From 20CM-2-65-7 sp963830455 (GTDB taxonomy: Bacteria > Gemmatimonadota > Gemmatimonadetes > Gemmatimonadales > GWC2-71-9), in the NCBI GenBank assembly GCA_963830455.1, contig CAWHMT010000002.1, positions 496,001 to 560,000 of the forward strand: a stretch of 64,000 bases of DNA, in the 5' to 3' direction. Positions 17,580 through 26,642 of this stretch are shown here, in pieces (position 1 is the first letter of the stretch; each line of letters begins with the position of its first letter). Below the pieces are notes generated by a model, which made no database searches, had not been told where the DNA came from, and was given only the letters and a program-made list of their open reading frames with translations. A program made the translations under genes and the position numbers.

Positions 17580-18839
17580 ATGCTTCGCTCTGTTTTCTTC
17601 GGGATCGCCGCACTGGTTGCCGTCCCCCCACTCGCCGCACAGGTCCAGAAACCGGTCTGTGCCGCCGACAACGCCGGCCTGACACTGCAGCCGGGTTTCT
17701 GCGCGCTCATCGTCGCCGAGTCCATCGGACCGGCGCGCCACCTGGTCGTGCTGGAAAACGGCGACGTGCTCGTCGCCGCCGCCGGACCGCGCGGGGGCGT
17801 GCGGCTGCTCCGCGACACGACCGGAGACGGTAAAGCCGATGTCGTCCGCTCCTTCGGCGTGGGTGGCGGGACCGGCATTGCGTTTGCCGGAGAGTATCTC
17901 TACTTCGCGACCAACAACACCGTCGTCCGCTGGCATTGGCAGATCGGCCAGCTCGAGCCGCCGTCGGGACCGGACACGGTCGTCACCGGTCTGACGATGG
18001 CCCGCAGTCACGCCGCCAAGAGCATCGTGATCGGGTCGGATGGACAGCTGTACGTGAACATCGGTGCCCCGTCGAACTCCTGTCAGGTACAAGACCGCGC
18101 GCCCGAGTCCCCCGGCCAGGATCCCTGCCCGCTGCTCGACAGCGCCGGCGGCATCTGGCGTTTCGACCCACGCCGCGCGGGACAGCGGCAGCTAGAAGGA
18201 CAGCGCTTTGCCACGGGGATCCGCAACGCGGTCGCGCTGGCGGTCGATCCGGGCACCGGCTCGCTGTTCGCGGCCCAGCACGGCCGGGATCAGCTGGCGG
18301 CAAACTGGCCGAAGCTCTACACGGAGGAAGCGAGTTCCGAGCTTCCCGCCGAAGAGATCTTCCGCCTCGAGCCCGGCGGCGACTACGGCTGGCCCTACTG
18401 CTATTACGATTGGCGGCGCCGGCAGAAGGTGTTGCAGCCGGAGTACGGCGGGGACGGCAGATCCGTGGGCTCGCGCTGCGAAGCAGTGGCGAAACCGGTG
18501 TTCGCATTTCCGGGGCACTGGGCGCCGGATGGTATGACGTTCTACAACAACCGAAACTTTCCGCTCAAGTACCGCGGTGGGTTGTTCATCGCCTTCCACG
18601 GCTCCTGGAACCGCACGCCAGGCCCCCAGCAGGGCTACAAAGTGATGTTCGTGCCGATGGCGCGGGGGGTCGCTACGGGGCCGGCGGAAGTATTTGCCGA
18701 TGGATTTGCCGGTGCCGTGGTCACGCCGGCCGGCGCGCGCTATCGGCCGACCGGGTTAGCAGTCGGTCCGGATGGCTCGCTGTTTGTGACGTCGGATCAG
18801 GGCGCGGGAGCGGTGTTCCGGATCTTCAGCCAGCCCTAA
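17580..18839 (+). CDS. Exported PQQ-dependent sugar dehydrogenase (sorbosone dehydrogenase-like)
   Basis: ATG 17580 gives a signal peptide (cleavage near PLAAQ) and a 419-residue product. The mature protein is a six-bladed propeller of the soluble glucose/sorbosone dehydrogenase class: GPARHLVVLENGDVLVA, GGGTGIAFAGEYLYF, FATGIRNAVALAVDP, AAQHGRDQL, EIFRLEPGGDYGWPYCYYD, AFPGHWAPDGMTFYN and FHGSWNRTPGPQQGY. The family oxidises sugars or sugar alcohols in the periplasm using PQQ and calcium and passes electrons to the respiratory chain. Cysteine pairs near the N-terminus may form disulfides. The stop overlaps the convergent lipoprotein gene by four bases. Confidence 0.9.
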   Translation: MLRSVFFGIAALVAVPPLAAQVQKPVCAADNAGLTLQPGFCALIVAESIGPARHLVVLENGDVLVAAAGPRGGVRLLRDTTGDGKADVVRSFGVGGGTGIAFAGEYLYFATNNTVVRWHWQIGQLEPPSGPDTVVTGLTMARSHAAKSIVIGSDGQLYVNIGAPSNSCQVQDRAPESPGQDPCPLLDSAGGIWRFDPRRAGQRQLEGQRFATGIRNAVALAVDPGTGSLFAAQHGRDQLAANWPKLYTEEASSELPAEEIFRLEPGGDYGWPYCYYDWRRRQKVLQPEYGGDGRSVGSRCEAVAKPVFAFPGHWAPDGMTFYNNRNFPLKYRGGLFIAFHGSWNRTPGPQQGYKVMFVPMARGVATGPAEVFADGFAGAVVTPAGARYRPTGLAVGPDGSLFVTSDQGAGAVFRIFSQP

Positions 18840-19372
18840 CGGGACCGTCCAGCGAGGCGCGCGCGCGTGACCGAATCCGCCGTCGCGAGCGCGCGGTCGG
18901 AGTCCCACTTGTAGTAGAGCGTGAGACAGGACGACAGATTGAAGTCGCGCTTCGCCATGCACGTCTGCAGCTCGCGGCGGTGCTTGGGAATCTCGACGTT
19001 CCAGACCGAGTCGCTCGCGGCGCGCACGCGCGACAGCGGCCAGCCGGCGACCAGCAGGCAGTCCTTCAGCGGCTCCGTGCCGCGGGTGCAGTTCTGCAGG
19101 TCGCGCCGGTGCTTGTCGGCGCTCAGCGCCCAGATCGAATCGCTGTGCCAGGTCTTGAGCGAATCCAGCTCGCGTGCGCGATCCTGAGCCGCCTTTGTCG
19201 CTTCGTCCACCTTCCAGCGGTAGAGCTGCACCAGGCACTGCGTCGTGCCCCTCGCATCGAGCGAAATGGAGCTGCACTCCACGACCTCGTCCCGGCGGGT
19301 GGACTTTTTGCTGCACGCGCTCAGTCCAACGACGAGCGCCATGGCGGCGAACGACACGGCCCGGGATTTCAT
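18836..19372 (-). CDS. Cys-containing lipoprotein with internal duplication
   Basis: This 178-residue protein begins with a lipoprotein signal (LSACSKK). The rest is helical and Cys-rich and contains two related halves: WALSADKHRRDLQNC with a later EPLKDCLL, and WNVEIPKHRRELQTC with a following NLSSCLTLYYKW. The first half also has TTQCLVQLYRWK, matching SSCLTLYYKW of the second. No family is recognised. The paired cysteines suggest a disulfide-stabilised periplasmic helical repeat. It converges on the PQQ dehydrogenase gene with a four-base overlap of stop codons. Confidence 0.8.
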   Translation of the reverse strand: MKSRAVSFAAMALVVGLSACSKKSTRRDEVVECSSISLDARGTTQCLVQLYRWKVDEATKAAQDRARELDSLKTWHSDSIWALSADKHRRDLQNCTRGTEPLKDCLLVAGWPLSRVRAASDSVWNVEIPKHRRELQTCMAKRDFNLSSCLTLYYKWDSDRALATADSVTRARLAGRSR

Positions 19373-19395
19373 GGGCCCCTAAGATACAGAATGGC

Positions 19396-20154
19396 CTAGC
19401 GGAGCAACAGGAAAACGTCGTAGAGTGCGTGCGTCCAAGCAGTTACGCCGAATCCCCGCGTCAGGTAGAGAGCGCTGAAAAACAGGCCCGCGATCGTGCG
19501 GAACACGAACGAATAGACCTCCAGCCGGTCCCCGAATGGCCCGATGTAGTGAAACGCCGAGAAGATCAGCGCGCCGAGCACGGTGGCGGCGATGCCGGCG
19601 GCGAGCGGCCGCCAGCCGAGCAGCTTGTGCGCCCCCCACGCCAGCAGACCCACGAGCACCACCCGGAACAGCAGCTCTTCGTACAGTCCCGCGCCGATCG
19701 ACAGCATCAACATCGTCCCGCGACCGAGCTGCATCTGGGGAAGACCCAGGGCCATCGGTGGAGGTGGGGCACCAAGCAGCGCGACCGTCAGCCCGCTCAC
19801 GACGATGCCGAAGATCAGTGAGAGGCAGAGCGACTCGACGAGCATGGCGCCCAGGACCGCGGGGGACAGCCTCCCGGGGTGGGCGCGGATATCTTTGGCG
19901 ATCAGCCAGGCCCCGACGCCGATCAGGCAGAGCATGAACACGCGCGGTCCCCAGGCCCCGGCGAGCCAGACGAACACGGCCTGCAGCAGGATGTCGGCCC
20001 CGTTGCGGACGTCGACACCGCCCGGGCCCGGGGGCACCAGCAACGTGAGGATCTGATAGGTGATGAGCAGGGGTAATGCGAACAGGAGGCTATAGCGTGG
20101 GGCTCGGCTGGCCTGCCAGTAGGTGCCAATCATGGCCTGAATCTTATCCTTCAC
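19396..20154 (-). CDS. CPBP-family intramembrane metalloprotease
   Basis: This 252-residue membrane protein has about seven hydrophobic segments. It carries the three CAAX-protease/bacteriocin-processing motifs: EELLFR (E159, E160, R164), FSAFHYIG (H202), and TAWTHALYD (H242, D246). The glutamates and histidines bind the catalytic zinc inside the membrane. Family members process prenylated or signal-like peptides, or regulate envelope stress; the target here is unknown. The C-terminal end is 23 bases from the lipoprotein gene start at 19372, so the two may share a transcript. Confidence 0.9.
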   Translation of the reverse strand: MKDKIQAMIGTYWQASRAPRYSLLFALPLLITYQILTLLVPPGPGGVDVRNGADILLQAVFVWLAGAWGPRVFMLCLIGVGAWLIAKDIRAHPGRLSPAVLGAMLVESLCLSLIFGIVVSGLTVALLGAPPPPMALGLPQMQLGRGTMLMLSIGAGLYEELLFRVVLVGLLAWGAHKLLGWRPLAAGIAATVLGALIFSAFHYIGPFGDRLEVYSFVFRTIAGLFFSALYLTRGFGVTAWTHALYDVFLLLR

Positions 20155-20176
20155 TCGGGTCCGTACAGAGCCCTAC

Positions 20177-22351
20177 GTGAGCTTCACGATTCTCGTTGCC
20201 GCCGTCCTCGCCGTTCAAACTCCATCCGGCGACAGCAGCGCGTATCTCGATGCCGAGGCGCGCCGGCTGGTCGCGGCGTCTCGCTCGCGCCGCGAGACGA
20301 TCGATCGGTCCATCATCGCCTACCGTACGACGATGCGGGAACGCATCGGTGTCGGCATTCGCGCGCTGCGCCGGGACCGCTTGTTGTACAGGCGGGAGCT
20401 CGCGCTGCGGATCAGCTGGCACCGCGACTCGGTTACGCTGATCGACGTGATCGGTGCGCGCCAAGCGGTGCCCGCGGCCTCGCCCAAGCGCGAGCTTCCC
20501 GAAGACTTAAAAGGCGATGCGGGGGACTACGCATTCGATCCGGCCGATGACCGGCTCACGATCGGATTCTCCTCCCGGCGTGACACAACAAGTGATTCAA
20601 CACGCAATGCAACACGTGACTCCACGCGAGAACGCGGACTCGAGTTCCAGCATCCGCTGGCTCCCGGGAGCGAAGCACACTACCGCTTTGCCACCGGGGA
20701 TTCGAGCATCGTGGTATTCCCCAACGGCCGTACGATTCGTCTGCGCGAGCTGCGCATCATTCCGCGGCGGCTCGACGTGCGCCTGCTGGCGGGCTCGTTC
20801 TGGATCGACGAGGAATCGCACGCCGTGGTACGCGCGCTGGTTCGCCCGGCCCGCGCGTTCGACTTCGAGCAGGACGTCGACGATGACGATGACGACATCC
20901 CGGGCTTCCTGAAGCCAATTCGCGTCGAGTTCCGATTCCTGACGATCGACTATGGACTGTGGGAGGGCCGCTGGTGGATGCCGCGGCTCATCGCGATGGA
21001 TGCAGTCGCGACCGCCGGATCGTTTCTGCAGATGCCGATGCGCTACGAGCGCGTGTACGACGACTACGACGTGACGGGGGATACGACGTTGCGCCGCGCC
21101 GCGCGCCCGCCGCCGCCGACAGCAGCCGAGGACTCGATCGCGCGGGCGGCCTGTCACGCGCGGGAGGAGGCTGAGAAGATCTCCTGCAGATGCCGGTTCG
21201 GGCGCTGCCTCCCGTTCCGCGTCAACATTCCGACCGATACGGCCGCGCTCCTGTCCAGCACGCTGCTGCCGCCGCCGTTTGGCGCGGCGAACGACTCATT
21301 GATCTCGGCCGGCGAAATGGACGAGTTGACGCGCGCTGTAGGAAAGCTCCCCGCCGCGCCGTGGCAGTTTGGCGCCCGGCCGCCGCGTTGGGGATTGGCC
21401 CGCTTCAACCGGGTGGAGGGATTGTCGCTCGGTGCGCGCGGCGAGCTCGACCTCGGCCGGCTCCGGCTCGATGGCACGGCCCGTATCGCGATCTCTGATG
21501 GCGAGCCCGATCTCGAAGCGGGACTTCTCCGCGAGAACACCGCGACGCGCGTCCGCGTCGCGGGCTACTACCGGCTCACGGCGGTCGATCCGACAGCCCG
21601 CTCGCTCGGGATCGGCAATTCACTCAATGGGTTGATTCTGGGCCGCGACGACGGTGACTACTTCCGAGGCACGGGCGCGGAGCTGACGATTGCGCCCCCG
21701 GTGACCCTGCCGCAACGCTTTACGGTGCGCCTCTACGCCGAGCGGCAGCGGCCGGTCTCGAAGGAGACGGATGCCTCTCTGCCTCACCTGTTCAACAAGG
21801 ATCACCTGTTTCGCGATAACATCACCGCCGACTCGGCCGATCAGGTCGGCGCGGCGGTCACGTTCCGCACACAGCGGGGAATCGACCCGGAGCACAATCG
21901 CTGGAGCGCCGACGTCACCGTGGACGGCGGCACGGGGACGTACGGCTTCGTGCGCGCCAGCTCGACGCTGCGGGGAACGGCGCCGCTCGGATCGCTGGCG
22001 GGCGCGATCGAGCTGGCGGGGGGTATGTCGGCCGGGCGCGTGCCGGTGCAGAGCTACTGGTATCTCGGTGGGCCGGGCACCATGCGCGGCTACGACGGCA
22101 ACGCGATGAGCGGCGACGGGTTCTGGCGCGGCCGGGTCGAGCTGGCGAACCAGTGGCCCGCGGCGCGCCTCGTGCTGTTCACGGACGTCGGCGCCGCGGG
22201 TCCGCGCGACCATCTCTCCATCGCCAAGTCGCTCGCCGGCGTGGGTGCGGGCGTCAGCTTCCTGGACGGCTTGGTGCGCATCGATGTCACGCGTGCGGTC
22301 CGGTCCCCGACCGGGTGGCGCGTGGATTTCTACAGCGACGCCGCGCTCTAA
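20177..22351 (+). CDS. Omp85/BamA-like surface antigen protein
   Basis: This 724-residue protein starts at GTG 20177 with a signal peptide. The middle has long beta segments and an Asp-rich patch (residues about 234-245), plus a Cys-rich stretch (SCRCRFGRC). The C-terminal third is a barrel with the bacterial surface-antigen signature YWYLGGPGTMRGYDGNAM followed by WRGRVELANQWP, typical of the last strands of BamA, TamA and two-partner secretion pores. No clear POTRA repeat is visible. It may insert proteins or lipids in the outer membrane; the exact role is unknown. It is divergent to the CPBP gene across a 22-base gap. Confidence 0.8.
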   Translation: MSFTILVAAVLAVQTPSGDSSAYLDAEARRLVAASRSRRETIDRSIIAYRTTMRERIGVGIRALRRDRLLYRRELALRISWHRDSVTLIDVIGARQAVPAASPKRELPEDLKGDAGDYAFDPADDRLTIGFSSRRDTTSDSTRNATRDSTRERGLEFQHPLAPGSEAHYRFATGDSSIVVFPNGRTIRLRELRIIPRRLDVRLLAGSFWIDEESHAVVRALVRPARAFDFEQDVDDDDDDIPGFLKPIRVEFRFLTIDYGLWEGRWWMPRLIAMDAVATAGSFLQMPMRYERVYDDYDVTGDTTLRRAARPPPPTAAEDSIARAACHAREEAEKISCRCRFGRCLPFRVNIPTDTAALLSSTLLPPPFGAANDSLISAGEMDELTRAVGKLPAAPWQFGARPPRWGLARFNRVEGLSLGARGELDLGRLRLDGTARIAISDGEPDLEAGLLRENTATRVRVAGYYRLTAVDPTARSLGIGNSLNGLILGRDDGDYFRGTGAELTIAPPVTLPQRFTVRLYAERQRPVSKETDASLPHLFNKDHLFRDNITADSADQVGAAVTFRTQRGIDPEHNRWSADVTVDGGTGTYGFVRASSTLRGTAPLGSLAGAIELAGGMSAGRVPVQSYWYLGGPGTMRGYDGNAMSGDGFWRGRVELANQWPAARLVLFTDVGAAGPRDHLSIAKSLAGVGAGVSFLDGLVRIDVTRAVRSPTGWRVDFYSDAAL

Positions 22352-22353
22352 CT

Positions 22354-22412
22354 GCTAGACGGCTAGACGGCTTGCCGGTTCGGTCTAACCGTCTAACCGT
22401 CTAACCGTCTAA
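22354..22412. repeat. Octamer tandem array with complementary arms
   Basis: Two tandem copies of CTAGACGG (22355-22371) are followed by a short GC-rich spacer and three and a half copies of GTCTAACC (22383-22411). The second arm is near the reverse complement of the first. It lies in the 72-base gap between two same-strand genes, so it may act as a terminator or attenuator. It belongs to the same style of junction repeat as those at 12664, 25637, 47360 and 51771. Confidence 0.8.
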
Positions 22413-22423
22413 TATGTGACCCC

Positions 22424-23851
22424 ATGACCGCCCCCTCCGCCACTACCCCCACCGATCTCAAACGTGAGCTGACGCTATTCGACGCGATCATGATCAATGC
22501 GGGCACGACGATCGCGTCAGCGATCTTCATCGTTCCCGCCACGGTCGCGGCCGCGGTGCACGGATCGGTCCTGATCACCGCGGTCTGGGTAATCGGCGGG
22601 ATGGTGTCGCTGCTCGGGGCGCTCTCGGTCGCGGAGCTGGCCGCGATGTACCCGGAGGCCGGCGGCCAGTACGCCTACCTGCGCGAGTCGTATGGAAAAC
22701 TGTGCGCCTTCCTGTACGGATGGGCCAACTTCTCTGTGATCAACACGGCATCCATCGCCGCGATTTCCATCGGCTTCGCCCGCTACCTCGGGTTCTTCAC
22801 GCCGCTGTCCGAGACCGAGGTGCGCGCGATCGCGATCGTCGCGATCGCGGCGCTCACCTGGCTCAACTGTCGAGGCGTGCGTCTCGGTGCCACGACGCAG
22901 AACATCTTTACGGTGCTCAAGATCGGCGCGCTGTTCGCACTGGTGGTGGCATCGTTCATCCTGCCGGGCGGATCCGCCTCGAATCTGCAACCCCTCTGGC
23001 CCACGACGAGCTTCAGCCAGTGGATCGCGCCGTTCGGCGTGGCGATGGTAGCGGTGCTGTGGGCCTATGACGGCTGGATCGAAACGACGTATGTCGGCAG
23101 TGAAGTCATGGATCCCGGCAGAAACCTTCCGCGCTCGATCATTTTCTCCACGCTCATCGTCATCGCGCTCTACACGCTGGCGAGCATCGCGTTCATCTAC
23201 GTGCTCTCGCCGGGCGGGATGAGTGGATCCGAGCTGGTGGCGTCGGACGCGGCCAAGGTGACCATGGGAATGCTGGGAGCGACGTTCGTCGTGATCGCGA
23301 TTCTGATTTCAACGCTGGGGGCAAGTAACGGGATCATCATGACCGCGGCGAGAATTCCCTACGCAATGGCACGACAGGGCGCGTTTTTCCAGTCGCAGGG
23401 ATCCCTGCATCCCCGGTACGCCACGCCGGTCGTTGCATTGGTGACGCAGGGCGTGATCGCCTCGGTCCTGACACTGGTGCCCAATTGCCTCACGATCCCC
23501 AACGTCTTTTCGATCTGCTCGCCCCGGCCGCTCTATGATCAACTCGCCACGTATGTCGTATTCGCGCAGTTCGTGTTCTATGCGCTCTCGGCGGGGGCGG
23601 TGATCCGGCTGCGCCGGCGCGCGCCGGAATTGCCAAGGCCCTATCGCACCTGGGGTTATCCGCTGACGCCGATCATCTTCATCGTGTTCGCCGTGTGGCT
23701 CGTCTTGAACACGATTATCGCGACGCCGAAAGACTCCGCGATCGGTGCCGGGCTGATTCTGCTCGGGCTCCCCGGATACTACTACTGGCGACGCGCCGGT
23801 GCAGGCGGACGCCAATCGATCAGCTCCGCCAGGGACGGCGGAATCCGCTGA
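22424..23851 (+). CDS. APC-superfamily amino-acid permease
   Basis: This 475-residue protein has twelve predicted membrane helices. The N-terminal signature is typical of APC amino-acid transporters (LTLFDAIMINAGTTIASAIF, then VLITAVWVIGGMVSLLGALS and AELAAMYPEAGGQYAYLRE). It also has the EVMDPGRNLPRSI motif and IIMTAARIPYAMARQG in later helices. It imports or exchanges amino acids; selectivity cannot be read. Its last 70 bases overlap, tail to tail, the coding end of the collagen-like lipoprotein gene on the other strand. Confidence 0.92.
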   Translation: MTAPSATTPTDLKRELTLFDAIMINAGTTIASAIFIVPATVAAAVHGSVLITAVWVIGGMVSLLGALSVAELAAMYPEAGGQYAYLRESYGKLCAFLYGWANFSVINTASIAAISIGFARYLGFFTPLSETEVRAIAIVAIAALTWLNCRGVRLGATTQNIFTVLKIGALFALVVASFILPGGSASNLQPLWPTTSFSQWIAPFGVAMVAVLWAYDGWIETTYVGSEVMDPGRNLPRSIIFSTLIVIALYTLASIAFIYVLSPGGMSGSELVASDAAKVTMGMLGATFVVIAILISTLGASNGIIMTAARIPYAMARQGAFFQSQGSLHPRYATPVVALVTQGVIASVLTLVPNCLTIPNVFSICSPRPLYDQLATYVVFAQFVFYALSAGAVIRLRRRAPELPRPYRTWGYPLTPIIFIVFAVWLVLNTIIATPKDSAIGAGLILLGLPGYYYWRRAGAGGRQSISSARDGGIR

Positions 23852-24891
23852 CCCCACACGTCCCGCATCGGGACCGTAACGATTTGCGGACGAGTGCCGG
23901 GCTGACCATCGCGACCGTCGGGACCTTTGGCACCAGACGGGCCCGCAACTCCGGCCGTCCCCGCCACGCAGCGCGTGTCATTGGCCGGTTTTGCCGCGCC
24001 GCCTTTTCCGCCGGCGCCACCTTTTCCACCCTTACCGCCTTCGCCTCCCTCGCCGCCCGGGACTTGGGCGTCCACGAGGCCGGCAAGGAACGGCTCCTCC
24101 GTGGGGGAGATGATGGTGATCTGCCCGCCGCGTCCGCCCGGCCCACCGGCGCTCCCGTTGCCGCCAGCTCCGCCCGGGCCACCGGCGCCGCCGGGACATC
24201 CATCCTGGCCGGCTGTGCCGGCCACACCGTCGACACCATCGGCGCCGCGGACGCCGCGCGAACCCCGCGCCTCGATGACGAACCAATCCGACGGCGGGAC
24301 GGCTCGCGCGTCGGCGAGCACGTAGAAGGGCGGCGCCTCTTCGACTTCAACGCCGCCCACCAGCAGTCGGTCGTAGAAGGGCGAGCGCAGAATCCCCAGC
24401 CGGACCGTCACCTGCGGACCGCTGTTTCCTGCGCCCGCGCCGCGGAATCCGAATGCATGCTGCAGGCAGCTGTAGTCCGGCGTCACCATGGTCGAGGTGC
24501 TGATGCTCGGCTTCGCCTTGAGGGCCGCGGTCAGCCGGAACCCCGTGATCGCGCTCGCAAGCGGATCGCGCGCGGCGCTCCAGCCGCCGCCTTCGAGCGG
24601 CGTGGCTTCGTCACTCCAGCGCGTCAGGAAGATGACGTGGAGCCTGGGGGGATTGTCCTCGTCGTAGCGCGTCTCGAACGGGAGCAGCGACCCATCGTTC
24701 AGGACTGCGGTATAGGTCGCTCCGAACGATTCGCCCGGGCAGGCGCGGGTACTGGTGGACATGCGCAGCTCGCGAATCTGCTCGACGAGTCCCGGATCGG
24801 GGGCAAACGTCGGCGGAGGCCGCTTGGGGCCGCACGCCGCGGTCAGCACGATCGCTGCGAGGCCGGTGCCGATGAGAGCAAGGCGGTGCAA
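23782..24891 (-). CDS. Lipoprotein with collagen-like Gly-rich region
   Basis: I set the start at TTG 24891 because TGGAGGAG is placed correctly and it yields a clean lipoprotein signal (HRLALIGTGLAAIVLTAACG). The 369-residue product has an N-terminal domain of unknown type (residues about 25-220) with three cysteines. It continues with a Gly-x-y-rich stretch of about 110 residues (GVRGADGVDGVAGTAGQDG, GGPGGAGGNGSAGG, GGKGGKGGAGGKGG, GPSGAKGPDGRDGQPG) interrupted by a short globular insert, and a 30-residue tail. Collagen-like repeats suggest a rod or trimer on the surface. The 3' end overlaps the permease gene by 70 bases. Confidence 0.82.
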   Translation of the reverse strand: MHRLALIGTGLAAIVLTAACGPKRPPPTFAPDPGLVEQIRELRMSTSTRACPGESFGATYTAVLNDGSLLPFETRYDEDNPPRLHVIFLTRWSDEATPLEGGGWSAARDPLASAITGFRLTAALKAKPSISTSTMVTPDYSCLQHAFGFRGAGAGNSGPQVTVRLGILRSPFYDRLLVGGVEVEEAPPFYVLADARAVPPSDWFVIEARGSRGVRGADGVDGVAGTAGQDGCPGGAGGPGGAGGNGSAGGPGGRGGQITIISPTEEPFLAGLVDAQVPGGEGGEGGKGGKGGAGGKGGAAKPANDTRCVAGTAGVAGPSGAKGPDGRDGQPGTRPQIVTVPMRDVWGQRIPPSLAELIDWRPPAPARRQ

Positions 24892-24952
24892 GGGACTCCT
24901 CCAAAAAGGTCGGACCAAATGTAGTATTTCCCCAATGTCGCGTGGGGATGTC

Positions 24953-25624
24953 ATGGTTGACGTCGGACTGATCGAGACCGTGCGGGCGAGGGACGGCCGC
25001 CTTCCCTGGCTCGAACGTCATTTGGCCCGGATGCGCGCGTCGGCCACGGCGTTGGGGCTCGCGCATCCGCCGGACGATATCGGCGATCTTGCCCACATCG
25101 CGGCGGCGGGGGGGCCGGGCGCGCGCGTGGTTCGACTCGAGCTGCGCGACGGTCTGGTCGAGGTCTCGACGCGTGAGGTGACCGAGCACGGCCCAGTCGT
25201 GCTGATGGTGTCGGACGAGGCCTATCGGCCCTATCCCCACAAGTCGACGCGCCGCGAGCAATTCGGCCGCTCGCTCGCAAACGCGCGCCGGCTCGGCGTC
25301 GACGACGCGCTGCTCGTCACGGACGACGGGCATGTGGCCGAGGGGACCGCGTGGAGTCTGTTCTGGTGGGACAATGGGGCTGGGGGAGGGGGGCTGTTCA
25401 CACCGGCGGAGGAGCTCGGGATCCTGCCCGGCATCGGGCGCAGCCGAATCATGGAGCTGGCCGGCGTGCAGGAAGCCCGCGCGCCTGTTTCCGAGTTGGC
25501 GGGACGCAGCATGTTCCTCGTGAACGCGGTCCGAGGCGTCGTGGAGATCGGCGGCCTTCAGGGTCAGCCGGTGCCGCGTGATCCCCGCACGGCCGAACTT
25601 TCATCAGCGTTCTGGCCCGATTAG
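24953..25624 (+). CDS. Class IV aminotransferase-fold enzyme (PabC-like)
   Basis: ATG 24953 is preferred because GTGGGGA precedes it; ATG 24935 in the same frame is an alternative. The 223-residue protein starts VGLIETVRARDGRLPWLERH, the usual PabC/BCAT opening. It has HKSTRREQFGRSLANARRLG, with the likely PLP-binding Lys, then DDALLVTDDGHVAEGTAWSL and EELGILPGIGRSRIMEL. This fits 4-amino-4-deoxychorismate lyase of folate synthesis or a related D-amino acid/branched-chain aminotransferase. No pabA or pabB is adjacent. It is divergent to the lipoprotein gene. Confidence 0.82.
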   Translation: MVDVGLIETVRARDGRLPWLERHLARMRASATALGLAHPPDDIGDLAHIAAAGGPGARVVRLELRDGLVEVSTREVTEHGPVVLMVSDEAYRPYPHKSTRREQFGRSLANARRLGVDDALLVTDDGHVAEGTAWSLFWWDNGAGGGGLFTPAEELGILPGIGRSRIMELAGVQEARAPVSELAGRSMFLVNAVRGVVEIGGLQGQPVPRDPRTAELSSAFWPD

Positions 25625-25636
25625 GTTTGGAGTCTA

Positions 25637-25672
25637 CTAGACGTCTAGACGTTTAGCCGTCCAGACGTCTGG
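25637..25672. repeat. Two 12-base palindromes before tRNA-His
   Basis: CTAGACGTCTAG (25637-25648) and CCAGACGTCTGG (25661-25672) are each perfect palindromes. They are linked by related GACGT/TAGCCGT sequence and sit between the stop of the PabC-like gene and the tRNA-His gene. They are similar in style to the other junction repeats and could act as a terminator or processing site. Confidence 0.75.
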
Positions 25673-25679
25673 TAGCATG

Positions 25680-25753
25680 GTGGCTGTAGCTCAATTGGTT
25701 AGAGCGCCGGACTGTGGCTCCGGAGGTTGCGGGTTCAATCCCCGTCAGCCACC
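25680..25753 (+). tRNA. tRNA-His (anticodon GTG)
   Basis: The acceptor arms GTGGCTG and CAGCCAC pair, the D arm is TAGCTCAATTGGTTAGAGC, the anticodon loop contains GTG, and the T arm is GCGGGTTCAATCCCCGT. The base at 25679 is G, providing the extra G(-1) usual for tRNA-His opposite C at 25753. Confidence 0.97.
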
Positions 25754-25834
25754 CTCTTGAGACTGGTTGCAAGTTGCTAAGACGCCAAGTTGCGAAGTGG
25801 TTTCAAGCGCCAAGCCGCAAGCCATAGAGGACTT

Positions 25835-26639
25835 CTGACCGAAAACACTCCGATCATCAGAGTGCAGCACCTCGTACGGACGTTCGGCACGCTCACGGCC
25901 GTGAACGATGTGACGCTTCGACGTGCGCAAGGGTGAGACATTCGCGTTTCTCGGCCCGAATGGCGCCGGCAAGACGACGACCATCAAGATGCTGACGACC
26001 GTGCTGCGCCCCACGAGCGGCGCGCTCGAGCTCGATGGTCTGAGTCCGGTCACGGAATCGACCGAGGTCCGCAAGCGCATCGGCGTGGTGTTTCAGGACC
26101 CCAGCCTCGACGCCGAGCTGACCGCGTGGGAGAACGTCGACATCCACGGCGTGTTGTACCACGTGCCGCGCCGCGTGCGGCACGAGCGCGGCGAGGTGCT
26201 GCTCAAGCTGTTCGAGCTGTGGGACCGGCGCGACGATCTCGTGAAGACATTCTCCGGCGGGATGAGACGGCGCCTCGAGATCGCGCGCGGCCTCTTGCAT
26301 ACGCCCAAGGTGCTGTTTCTCGACGAGCCGACGCTCGGGCTCGACCCGCAGAGTCGCAATCAGATGTGGACGATCGTGAAGAACCTGAATGCCACCGAGG
26401 GTGTGACGGTGTTTCTCACCACGCACTACATGGATGAAGCCGATCGCGTGGCCGACCGGATCGCGGTGATCGATCACGGACGCATCGTGGCGACCGGCTC
26501 GTCGGCCGAGCTCAAGCAGCAGACAGGCACCGACTCGCTCGAGGCGGCATTCCTGAAACTCACCGGCACGACGATCCGCGACGAGACGTTCAGTGCCGAG
26601 GATCGTATGCGCCAGGTGTCGCGAGTGTGGAGGAAATAG
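25835..26639 (+). CDS. ABC-2 exporter ATP-binding protein (DrrA-like), frameshifted at 25919
   Basis: The ORF from GTG 25923 lacks the first strand of the ATPase. The missing part is read in another frame just upstream (IIRVQHLVRTFGTLTAVNDVTL, ending near 25918). Deleting one C at 25919 joins them as NDVTLDVRKGETFAFLGPNG. The rest is standard: Walker A GPNGAGKTTTIKML, Q-loop VVFQDPSLD, signature FSGGMRRRLEIARGLL, Walker B VLFLDEPTLGLDPQSR, H-loop LTTHYMDEADR. The true start is unclear: CTG at 25835 near AGAGGA, or GTG 25862. The single extra base may be an error in the sequence or a real inactivating change. The permease gene begins three bases after the stop. Confidence 0.87.
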
Positions 26640-26642
26640 CCG

